Positions 33,842-42,253 of a stretch of 64,000 nt of DNA are shown piece after piece. The first letter of the stretch is position 1. The number at the start of each line of letters is the position of its first letter. Where the stretch lies: assembly GCA_001458075.1 (NCBI GenBank), contig LN899469.1:2619501-2683500 (forward strand), written 5' to 3'. This DNA is from Idiomarinaceae bacterium HL-53. Lineage in GTDB: Bacteria > Pseudomonadota > Gammaproteobacteria > Enterobacterales > Alteromonadaceae. The notes under the pieces are model-generated. The model worked only from the letters and a program-made list of their open reading frames with translations, did not search any database and was not told the origin of the DNA. The position numbers and the translations under genes were made by a program.

Positions 33842-34388
33842 GCCAAACATCCTCTTCTACTCGGGCCAGCATGGCTGCAACGGTTGGCGTCATAATCCGG
33901 GCTTTAATCACTTGTTGAAGCCGCTTTGTCGTCGTATGACCACTGACATAACGCACATCAATACGTCCTTCAGCCAAATACGCCATCCGATTTGGACGAT
34001 TACGAATCCAGGTGTGGAAATACACACCATCCACGGCGGCCCACTCGAAATGGTCAGGATCATGCAGGCGAATCCCCGTTAAAGCACTGGCGGCAGTCCA
34101 AGTCAGTGCCTCAATGAAATGCCAAAGGCGTACACTGTCATCATCACAACTGACTTCTTCATAACTGCCCAAGCCATTACACAGGCACAAATCAAAGATG
34201 GAATGGCCATCTAACGTGAGCGCATCCGTTAAATAGTCCGCCAAACAGTGCACTGAAGCCAAAGCATGAGGCCAATCGGTTTCAAGCAGTCTTAAAGCTT
34301 CCTTGAACTGAGGGTTATGTTGCTGCCACTGAGCGAGCATTTCCCTACTGGTAAGTGTTGTCATTTTCAGACAGACAGAATGATGCAT
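33828..34388 (-). CDS. Conserved transfer-region protein between traD and the DUF4400 gene
   Basis: A 186-residue soluble protein. The start at 34388 is set by AAGGAG formed at the traD stop (TAAGGAG). The middle is acidic and aromatic (FDLCLCNGLGSYEEVSCDDDSVRLWHFIEALTW; DPDHFEWAAVDGVYFHTWIRNRPNRM). No membrane segment is visible. The fixed position in the traI-traD unit of SXT/IncC elements suggests a transfer role; I do not recognise a domain. Confidence 0.7.
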   Translation of the reverse strand: MHHSVCLKMTTLTSREMLAQWQQHNPQFKEALRLLETDWPHALASVHCLADYLTDALTLDGHSIFDLCLCNGLGSYEEVSCDDDSVRLWHFIEALTWTAASALTGIRLHDPDHFEWAAVDGVYFHTWIRNRPNRMAYLAEGRIDVRYVSGHTTTKRLQQVIKARIMTPTVAAMLARVEEDVWHEQA

Positions 34389-34397
34389 ACAGACTCC

Positions 34398-36218
34398 TTA
34401 TGCTGCCTGTGTAGAGCTGGTTAAAATAGGAATGCGGCCTTTGATCACGCGGCCACCTGAAAGCTTGGCGATGTACTCCAGGTTGGGAAGCTGGCCTAAT
34501 AACTGCGGTGGAAACATATCGCCTTCTTCCTCCATCAAGCGTTCGCCATGATTGCCGGTAAACAACGCGGGGCTGTCCGAGTTAGACGACATACCTTGAG
34601 TTTGCATAATGTACTGCAACCGAGTCTTTGGCAGATTGTCGGTAATGTACTGCTGCGTTTCGGCATCCATCACCCGAAGAGCTATCAAGTTGTTGATGTT
34701 ACCTAACACCTGGCGAGCCTTAGCTTCACTGCCTGTACGAGCGGCAAAGTCAGCAAAGGTCTGAGTAGCAATCACACAACGCATTTTTGCGCCACGGCCT
34801 TTGTTGAGCAGTTGAATGAAGGGATCGTTGACGACTTCAGCCGCCTCATCGATGAAGATATTTACGGGACGATTTTCCACACCATAGTTATAGCGGTCAC
34901 CGGCCACGGCGGTGAGATCGGATAAAAGCAACGAACCAATGGCGCTGCCAACCATGGCGTCGGTCAATGAATCCAAGCCGATATACGCTACTTGGGCATT
35001 GTTGATAATACGGCCAGAATCCGTAATTAACCGACTGTCATCCACGTCGTTTGCTATCGGTGATAGCAATGGACCTAGTTCACTTGAAGTGAGCATATTG
35101 AGCACCGGCATCAATGAGGCCACCATCTTGGAATAGTGGGTTCTATCATGTTCAAACATGCTCAAAAGGCCTTCCAAATCGGTATTGGCGGCAACGGGCT
35201 GAATGCGTTCGAAGTAAAAAAGCAGCATCGCCATAGCTTGTTTAGCCAAGGTATTGGCCTTTTCGGTAAAGCGCTTAATCTCCACACTAAAGTTCGGATA
35301 CACCTGCTCCCCCCAGGCTGTGACGGCTTTTACTACCAAACCTTCTGGGCCACCTTCCAAGAATCGTCTCAGTGTTTTCAGATCAGGACGCTGTGAAGTA
35401 AGCAACAGACCTTGCACAATGTTATTCAGTGCCATTTGGCCAAAAGCTTTAAATGGATCAGCACCGGTTTCAGATGGGATTAATGCCGCAATTCGGCTGG
35501 CAATTTCAGTGCCCCGATTAAAGTTTCTCAGGGGATTAAGCCGTACAGAATGCTCTGGAAACCCCGGATGAAAATACACAAAGCGCTCTGGACTACCGGC
35601 GGCAATACAGGCTCGCTGTGCATTATCCTTAAGCTCTTTGTCTCCCTTGGGGTCAATAATAATCACGGCTTCATTGCGCAAAATGGCCTGGGTGATCATC
35701 GCATCAAAGCATCGGGTTTTCCCTGCACCGGTCGTACCGACAATTAAGGTGTGCCCCTCAGTATGACCAACTGGCTGGTAAACATCTTCTTCTTTGGGCT
35801 CGACACCATGAATCCAGGTCGAGCCCATTTGCTTGCCATGACCCTGGTTAAGTAAGGTTTGCTTATCCCTTTTTAGAATTTCATAAGCGCGTTGAGCATG
35901 ACGTTGGTCCCACTCAAAGCCATACCCTAACCACAATTCATCAGGATGTTTTGCCATCACTTTTTGCAAATGCGCCAGCTCCATAAAAGCCAATGGTTTG
36001 CCTTTTAGCCCCTTCTGCAACTGATAAAGACGATAAGCCTCAGGCAGGCGGTACAACGCCATGCCCGAGGAAATCCCTGTCATCCACCAAAATGGCTCAG
36101 GTGGTAGCTCAGTCAGCATTTCTGCGGCAATTGCCGCAGTTGCCCCAACCAGCCAACCTGCTGCTGCCATGGCTTCATAGTTCGTGCGCCAGGGCATCTC
36201 ATATGCGTTTTCTTTCAT
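34398..36218 (-). CDS. traD: TraD, type IV coupling protein ATPase
   Basis: A 606-residue protein with two N-terminal hydrophobic segments (~20-60), Walker A VGTTGAGKTRC near residue 160, Walker B VNIFIDEAAEVV near residue 450, and IATQTFADF. It is the VirD4/TraD coupling protein that brings the relaxosome to the channel and pumps DNA. It lies 48 bases downstream of traI on the same transcript. Confidence 0.93.
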   Translation of the reverse strand: MKENAYEMPWRTNYEAMAAAGWLVGATAAIAAEMLTELPPEPFWWMTGISSGMALYRLPEAYRLYQLQKGLKGKPLAFMELAHLQKVMAKHPDELWLGYGFEWDQRHAQRAYEILKRDKQTLLNQGHGKQMGSTWIHGVEPKEEDVYQPVGHTEGHTLIVGTTGAGKTRCFDAMITQAILRNEAVIIIDPKGDKELKDNAQRACIAAGSPERFVYFHPGFPEHSVRLNPLRNFNRGTEIASRIAALIPSETGADPFKAFGQMALNNIVQGLLLTSQRPDLKTLRRFLEGGPEGLVVKAVTAWGEQVYPNFSVEIKRFTEKANTLAKQAMAMLLFYFERIQPVAANTDLEGLLSMFEHDRTHYSKMVASLMPVLNMLTSSELGPLLSPIANDVDDSRLITDSGRIINNAQVAYIGLDSLTDAMVGSAIGSLLLSDLTAVAGDRYNYGVENRPVNIFIDEAAEVVNDPFIQLLNKGRGAKMRCVIATQTFADFAARTGSEAKARQVLGNINNLIALRVMDAETQQYITDNLPKTRLQYIMQTQGMSSNSDSPALFTGNHGERLMEEEGDMFPPQLLGQLPNLEYIAKLSGGRVIKGRIPILTSSTQAA

Positions 36219-36266
36219 TCATGCTCCGCAAAATAACCGTTTGCAATCCGCTCAACTTCAAATGGA

Positions 36267-38417
36267 TTAACGCTTAGCGTAAGCGGTAAACAGAACCGTT
36301 TCCCCCTCATCAAACTGGCATTCGTCACTGGCCGAGATCCCCCGAAGCAGCTGTCCGGCTGGAATGCCATGCGCATTGGCGACTTGGCGTAAGGTTTGAA
36401 TCGTGACACGAATACCATCGGCACTATGATCCACGTCTGGGTAATCGCCATCGGTCAGTAAGATGGGCAAATCTTTCACAAAATTAACCATCTGTTGGCG
36501 CTGCGCGTGTTTGGGGTCTGTACTTGAGTGCGCATTGGGCGCAATCGGCTTTTGCTTACGCTCCGCTCTTGTGGCGGGCTCCTTTGCTTGGGCATTGGTT
36601 GTCTCAGTTCGACTCGGACGCTGTGAAGCCTCATCGTTCTGAATTACTGACACTGATTCTGCGTCTTGATTGGAAAGGTCTATCAGTGCAGTAAGCCCTT
36701 TAGAAATTGATACGTTCAGCAGCAACCCTTGCTCCTGAACGCCATCTTTCGTAGTAACAGTTCTGGCCTTACGTGTCGGGTTTACAGGATCTAGTTCAAG
36801 CCAGTCTAATCGACTGAGTTCAGCAAGCAGTTTTCGTGGAGCACACCAGGGTCTTACTCCATCGGGATAGCGGATCAGTATCTGTTCACCAACCATAACC
36901 AACGTACTGCTGGCCTCTGGGAGCCACGCCAAAGATTCAGGCAGATTCAATGCTTCTTCATCGTGCTGGTTTACGTTATTTGAGATAGCGCCATCATATG
37001 AATTGTTAGGCTTTTCATATCCATCACCCGGAACGTTTTCATTTTCCTGAAGGTGATTAACATCACTGGCATGACGAAGTTCATCATCTTGCTCGGACGA
37101 GTTTGTCGATGGTGACTCATCCGATTTTCTATGTTCGATTGATGATGACGCTTCAGGCAAGTCTAAATGCTCACTGGAGCGACTCTGAGGCTCTGCTTCT
37201 GTTTGCTGTGTTGCTTCCCACTCAGATTTGTTAAACAGTGTCACACCACTTGGTACATTCGAGCTGAACAATAAATCGGCCTCAGATATATGCAGCATGG
37301 GTAGCCAGATTGGCTTGCCGTCTTTGATCAGTACTTCAGGGGCAAGGCTTTCATATCGCTCATTGGAGGCGGATTTAGTGGCCAATCCTCGCTCAATGAG
37401 GATGTCCGCAAGGGTATCGGGATCTCTTGGAATGCCAGGTATCTTGTCTTTGGCCAATAGCTGAATGATGTCCTTAGCCGCGCTTTTCCAAACCAGGTAA
37501 AGATTGGTTGATTGATTCGATTTTCGTATCCAAACTCTGGCATCTCGCTGATTGACCAACCACTGGGAACTGGCAAGCAATCGCCTCATGGCATCAAGTA
37601 GATAGCGTTCGACTGGGACACCAAGGGCATTGTCGTCAACGGAAATTCGTTGAGCTTTCAGGTCTCGCTGGACACTGGTTTGGTCAGCTTCAATAACCAA
37701 TTTAGACAGGACATGCTCGGGATCGGTATTGCCAATTGCTTCAAGCATGGCTTGCAAAATTTCAGGTCCCGGCTGGGTTAACCAGGCGAGCAACTCAGGT
37801 GTCATCACCCGGTTTAATACCAAAATTGAAAATTGCTCGTGCCGCTTGCACCGTCCGTCGCGCCAGCGAATGAAATAGCGTTCAATGCTGTTGTTACTGG
37901 TCCACTGGGATAAGGTTTCTAAAAAAGGGTTCCATTGATAGCGTCCATCTTCATCCGTGATGGACAAGTCTGAAACGGGCTTACCAATATCATGGAACAA
38001 ACCGCCAAGAGCCGCTGCAACACGCCACCTTGGCTCTAGCTCTTTTTTCTCAACCGGTGTGCCACTGGCAACAAAGATGATCCCTTCAGCTGCTTGTGCC
38101 GCCCAGAAAGCAACTTCCAGCGAATGACGTAATAAACCACCAGCACCACTGTGATGATGAAGCTCAGAAGCTGGCAGTAAGTGGACATAAGCAGCCAGAT
38201 GGTCAATGCAGGGCTGAATCAACCTTTGAAAATCACGCTGGTTAAAGCCAAGTACCTGGCGCAGTTTGGCAATTAGCTCGTCTTGTGTGGACTGCAAATC
38301 CTCAGGTGACGCAGCTGGCAACCCCTTCAGGAATGGCGGATAGCGTGGAATTTCCGCATCCAGTTGTGATGACAGCTCTGGTAGTGCTTTGGTTTGAAAA
38401 AATAGGTTTTTGAACAT
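36267..38417 (-). CDS. traI: TraI relaxase, MOBH type
   Basis: A 716-residue protein with the TraI_2/MOBH domain: ELHHHSGAGGLLRHSLEVAFWAA near residue 85 (HHH with downstream HD), GGLFHDIGKP near 138, and catalytic tyrosines expected in the same N-terminal half. The middle is acidic and low-complexity (~400-480); the C-terminal DUF1528-type region follows (SLAWLPEASSTLVMVGEQILIRYPDG). It nicks oriT (56189-56446 here) together with MobI and leads the strand into the recipient. The leader has two hairpins covering the ribosome site. Confidence 0.92.
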   Translation of the reverse strand: MFKNLFFQTKALPELSSQLDAEIPRYPPFLKGLPAASPEDLQSTQDELIAKLRQVLGFNQRDFQRLIQPCIDHLAAYVHLLPASELHHHSGAGGLLRHSLEVAFWAAQAAEGIIFVASGTPVEKKELEPRWRVAAALGGLFHDIGKPVSDLSITDEDGRYQWNPFLETLSQWTSNNSIERYFIRWRDGRCKRHEQFSILVLNRVMTPELLAWLTQPGPEILQAMLEAIGNTDPEHVLSKLVIEADQTSVQRDLKAQRISVDDNALGVPVERYLLDAMRRLLASSQWLVNQRDARVWIRKSNQSTNLYLVWKSAAKDIIQLLAKDKIPGIPRDPDTLADILIERGLATKSASNERYESLAPEVLIKDGKPIWLPMLHISEADLLFSSNVPSGVTLFNKSEWEATQQTEAEPQSRSSEHLDLPEASSSIEHRKSDESPSTNSSEQDDELRHASDVNHLQENENVPGDGYEKPNNSYDGAISNNVNQHDEEALNLPESLAWLPEASSTLVMVGEQILIRYPDGVRPWCAPRKLLAELSRLDWLELDPVNPTRKARTVTTKDGVQEQGLLLNVSISKGLTALIDLSNQDAESVSVIQNDEASQRPSRTETTNAQAKEPATRAERKQKPIAPNAHSSTDPKHAQRQQMVNFVKDLPILLTDGDYPDVDHSADGIRVTIQTLRQVANAHGIPAGQLLRGISASDECQFDEGETVLFTAYAKR

Positions 38418-38420
38418 AGT

Positions 38421-38449
38421 GAACCTCCGACACGATAGTGTGAAGGTTC
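38421..38449 (-). promoter_or_regulatory. SD-sequestering hairpin in the traI leader
   Basis: Minus strand GAACCT..CACAC pairs with GTGT..AGGTTC; the 3' arm contains the traI Shine-Dalgarno GGAGG three bases from the ATG. A stem CCAG-CAACA-CTGG (38452-38464) sits just upstream. This is the same architecture as the recombination-cluster leaders. 38465-38573 should contain the promoter. Confidence 0.55.
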
Positions 38450-38573
38450 AATCCAGTGTTGCTGGTTAATTAGATTCAAAGATTTAATACTTAAATGTGC
38501 AGACAATGTATTTAGGTCTTTTTGAACCCGATAAAATAAGCGCGTTGAAATACTAAAATTCAGGTTACGGGAA

Positions 38574-39755
38574 TCAGGATACCTCTGCCGGTTTGTTTTT
38601 TAGCGCTTCAGCCGCTTTTTGCAGCGGCCCTTTTAAAGCTTTTTCTAACTTAGTCATCTGCTCTAAGTGCCACGCAACCGCTTTGGGCCACGTATCTTTA
38701 TTGAAGCCATCAGCTTTGGTCGAAAACTGAATGCGACAAGATTTCTTTTCATCCAATCTCATCCATTCAAGCTCCGCACCAAATACTTGTTCAATTTCCT
38801 GTTTGGACTCAAGCAAGGAATCAAAGAGATATTTATTCTCTTCGGTAATCCCACGGCTAATCCAAAGCTCAACTCTAAGCTCTTTTTGCAGAAAAATCAG
38901 GTTATACGGACAACCACTCAGTCCAGAACCGGCTGATAGCCAATGATCTTTACTCGGGCTAATGTTGTTGTAGAGCTGGCACGGACTTTTCTGAAACGCC
39001 TCTAATGCTCGCTCCCAATATTCGCGACGCACCGTATGACGGTTTTTCAGTACCACTTCGGTCGTTTTTTCTTCCGCTTCTTTGGCATTAATACCGATCA
39101 TCAGCTCCTTCGCTTCGGGCGTGGGGATGATCTGGTCAATATTGATGAGTAGCTGCTCACCCAACGAATAAGGGGTAATTTTAAAGCATGCAATACTAAT
39201 ACCTTGCCCCAATAGCCAAAGTGCAGTACTGGTCACTTCTTTGCGAAAGTTTGCCGCAACTAACATAATACGCTGACTGTTACCTAGATTGAGCTTGACC
39301 TCATCCAGATCTGGCGCATCCAGAAATTCGCAAATTCTTTGACTGGCATTAAGTTCAGCAACTTGGGGGACATTTAATGGGTCAACTTCTCGTGTTACAG
39401 GTTGATAGCGGTCCAAGTACTGCTGGTAGATTTCAACTATTTGCGCCTTGGTCAAACTGGCGCAATAAGAGGCATATTTAAGTGCCTGCCAGACCACATC
39501 ACGACCGCTGTCATCCAGTTTATTTTCAATGATGACCAAGTTGCCATCTTTATCTAGCGCAAGTAAATCTAAGCGTTCGCGGGTATCATCAAAGCCATCG
39601 AACTCCTTTTGAATAATTAATAACTCTTCACCCAGCGCAGAAGGCTCATGCGCCAACCATTCCTGAAGGTGTTTTCGCTCAGAAAAGCCAAGCTCACTGA
39701 ACTTCTTTGCCCTAACAGGACTAATCCTGTTGGTTTGATGATTTACCGTGAACAT
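38574..39755 (-). CDS. PD-(D/E)XK nuclease with DUF4268-like C terminus
   Basis: A 393-residue protein. Residues ~40-80 have the nuclease core RLDLLALDKDGNLVIIENKL (Asp then Glu-x-Lys) with a following DVVWQALKYASYCASL helix. The C-terminal half (PCQLYNNISPSKDHWLSAGSGLSGCPYNLIFLQKELRVELWI ... EWMRLDEKKSCRIQF) is DUF4268-like. It is the last gene of the minus-strand defence island, 71 bases after the MID/PIWI-like gene. It is likely an effector or endonuclease of that unit; it could also be a stand-alone restriction-like enzyme. Confidence 0.7.
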   Translation of the reverse strand: MFTVNHQTNRISPVRAKKFSELGFSERKHLQEWLAHEPSALGEELLIIQKEFDGFDDTRERLDLLALDKDGNLVIIENKLDDSGRDVVWQALKYASYCASLTKAQIVEIYQQYLDRYQPVTREVDPLNVPQVAELNASQRICEFLDAPDLDEVKLNLGNSQRIMLVAANFRKEVTSTALWLLGQGISIACFKITPYSLGEQLLINIDQIIPTPEAKELMIGINAKEAEEKTTEVVLKNRHTVRREYWERALEAFQKSPCQLYNNISPSKDHWLSAGSGLSGCPYNLIFLQKELRVELWISRGITEENKYLFDSLLESKQEIEQVFGAELEWMRLDEKKSCRIQFSTKADGFNKDTWPKAVAWHLEQMTKLEKALKGPLQKAAEALKNKPAEVS

Positions 39756-39826
39756 GGTTATTTATCCTATTACTTAGCACTTTTTATCGCTTCAATTTCA
39801 TTTACAGAATTATTTAATAAAGCCAT

Positions 39827-42253
39827 TTAGCAACTGAGCAAAATCGCATCTCTAGAGTCGGGATTTATCTCTTTCCATCGCTTGATTAATGTTGTGACGC
39901 AGGGGTTACCCGCAAGCTGATTCATACGAACCCAATCAACATCTAGCAAATCAGCAAGTAATTCGATGTCCAATTCACCTTTCAAGGTGTGCCATTGCCG
40001 GATGCTTGGCTGTCTCATTAACTGAGCTTTTGGAGAGGTTAATCCACCGACAACAAAATACCCCTTTTCTTTGTCGTACCATATGCGTTGAATACCCGGT
40101 ATGTTACTCATCCAGCGTTTGATGTCGTTTAAAGGCTTATCGAAGAATCGAGATAACAAGGTATCTAAACTACCGCTGATTGATGTATCTTTTTTCTTTC
40201 CTCGCTTATCTAACCAACGCTGAATAACCTCTTTTTTTACCTGATAGTAAGTCACCTTCGTCTCATTTTGCTGATGAAGCGAAACTAATTGTTCTTGCCA
40301 TAATTCAACTAATTCGGGTAACTCACTTTCAAATCGCATTGTTGCCTTTTGGCTGGATAACACGCCATCATCACTCAACTCTTTGACAATATTGAGCAAT
40401 ACTTCACTATCTGGCAGAACCCAATCCGTCAACGGATAAGGCTTCTGTTTCTTGGTTAAATCCGAAAGCGCATCTTCCATACCCAGTGGCAATACATTCG
40501 TTTGGTCGTAAGATGGATCTTGCATCATGATTGATACTTGTTCGTCCTTATTCTTACTCAAAACAAGCGTAATTCTTGCCGCAAATCGTCGTTGTTTATC
40601 AACTTCAGTACCGTAGTAATCCATTACGACATTCTGACGATAACTATAGGGCCAATTCTCATTCATCAAAGTGAGCAAATCATCTACGGATGTTTCGAAA
40701 TTGGCCAGGTACTCATTTGTTTTCAAAGTCATACCAGAATCAGTGGGATCGAAGGGGATCAACACCGGTCTGTCGTTTGAAACCGTAAACAAATAACCAT
40801 CAGTAATGACAATAGTTGATTCATTTAAACAGGCGCGTTGCAATGGCAAGACTTGAGAAATAGCCCTATCAGAATCAATCAGTAAACGTTTGATCTCTAA
40901 TTCTTTAAGAACCACTTCAAGCTTTCTAATAATCGCTTCTTTGTATGCCTTGGTATCTAATAATTCGTAGTTGTAGGTGTAATATCCACCTTCAGACGCA
41001 ACGTATAGCTTTATCGGGTCATCGTCTCTTTTTGATTCAATTAAAAACCCTTTTTCGACTGGATCTCCCGTTACATCATGAGGATTAACGTTGATATGTT
41101 GAACTGCACACCGTCCAACTAACGACTTCGTTAGTGGATAACGATCATCTTCAATACCTTTTTCCTGATCTAGCAAAATCAAAACGCGGTCCGAACGTTC
41201 AAGTTTTATCCGTTCAAAGTCATTTTCCGCAGTTCCATCTAGTAAATTCCACGAAACATCGACGCCTTTCTGTGCAATGAGCGATTTAAATAGGTCTAAG
41301 ATTTCTTCACAAGCAACAACGGTATTAACTCTTAGGTCTAACACCTTGATTTCACCGGATATCTCGATGCTTGGGAAAGATGACTTAGCCTTATTGGCCT
41401 TATGCTTTGTTTTCAACGTCAGTGGTTGGAGATTTAATATTTTAGCTGAAAGTTCAAAACCATAGCCACGCGCAAAACGGATAAACGTATCTTGCACTGG
41501 TTTTAACACCATAGGCCAACTTTGCTCAAACCTCTTTGGCGTAGAAAGATCCAGAAACGGACGCTGTTTACGTGAATTTTTACTCTTTCCAATTTCTTTA
41601 AACAGCGTACCTCTCGGTTTTCTTTCATGGCCAGGATACCACCTGACGAGTACCTTATTTTTGTCATAGACCCATAGAGGCTTCTTAATGCGATCTATAT
41701 CATCGTCATTAGATAACGGTCTTAATGGAACATTGGTATAAAACAGAGCAATCTCAGTGGTATTTCCATCTTTTAACTGCTGAGTTCTACAATCTAGGCT
41801 GATCGCATTGACACCGCCAGCCCAGCTATCTACTTTCAATAACGGACAACCTAAGCTGTAAGCGCCTTTACAATGACCGCCAAAAGCCCGCAATGAACGC
41901 ATCATTAGTCGAATCCACACAGGATTTAACACCGGTGAATATTCAACTCGAACTGGTGTAATAGGTTGCAACTCAGCGTCTACAATAGACGGAGGAATAT
42001 CACTTGAGCTTTGTAAAGCCACATAGAGACCAAACTGATTACCATTTTTTTTCATTAAATAGGCAAACTGCCGACTGTCTAGTTCAGCATCGATACGTTC
42101 TTCCCAGGCTTTCTTCTCTTTCCACTGATAGTTGTTATTGAGAAGTGGATAGTGATAAACCACAAATTTGTTGGCTTTATCTGCATCAACCTCGCTATTC
42201 AAATAAACCAAATGAGACAGCGGCAACTTCCTCAAATCTATATTTTTATCCAT
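39827..42253 (-). CDS. Large protein with possible Argonaute MID/PIWI-like core
   Basis: The start MDKNIDLRKLPLSHLVYL at 42253 overlaps the helicase stop (TAATG); 808 residues. I do not recognise the family directly. Residues ~298-385 read as a Rossmann-like MID pattern: EIKVLDLRV, then SDRVLILLDQ (~351), DDRYPLTKSLV and AVQHINVNP (~381), which resembles the d-RVLIVL...Y..LK......QHI order of Argonaute MID domains. A region to ~620 could be a PIWI/RNase H fold (YVASEGGYYTYNYELL, RLLIDSDRAI), but catalytic residues are not obvious. The helicase before and nuclease after match the composition of pPIWI-RE loci. The assignment needs a profile search. Confidence 0.45.
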   Translation of the reverse strand: MDKNIDLRKLPLSHLVYLNSEVDADKANKFVVYHYPLLNNNYQWKEKKAWEERIDAELDSRQFAYLMKKNGNQFGLYVALQSSSDIPPSIVDAELQPITPVRVEYSPVLNPVWIRLMMRSLRAFGGHCKGAYSLGCPLLKVDSWAGGVNAISLDCRTQQLKDGNTTEIALFYTNVPLRPLSNDDDIDRIKKPLWVYDKNKVLVRWYPGHERKPRGTLFKEIGKSKNSRKQRPFLDLSTPKRFEQSWPMVLKPVQDTFIRFARGYGFELSAKILNLQPLTLKTKHKANKAKSSFPSIEISGEIKVLDLRVNTVVACEEILDLFKSLIAQKGVDVSWNLLDGTAENDFERIKLERSDRVLILLDQEKGIEDDRYPLTKSLVGRCAVQHINVNPHDVTGDPVEKGFLIESKRDDDPIKLYVASEGGYYTYNYELLDTKAYKEAIIRKLEVVLKELEIKRLLIDSDRAISQVLPLQRACLNESTIVITDGYLFTVSNDRPVLIPFDPTDSGMTLKTNEYLANFETSVDDLLTLMNENWPYSYRQNVVMDYYGTEVDKQRRFAARITLVLSKNKDEQVSIMMQDPSYDQTNVLPLGMEDALSDLTKKQKPYPLTDWVLPDSEVLLNIVKELSDDGVLSSQKATMRFESELPELVELWQEQLVSLHQQNETKVTYYQVKKEVIQRWLDKRGKKKDTSISGSLDTLLSRFFDKPLNDIKRWMSNIPGIQRIWYDKEKGYFVVGGLTSPKAQLMRQPSIRQWHTLKGELDIELLADLLDVDWVRMNQLAGNPCVTTLIKRWKEINPDSRDAILLSC

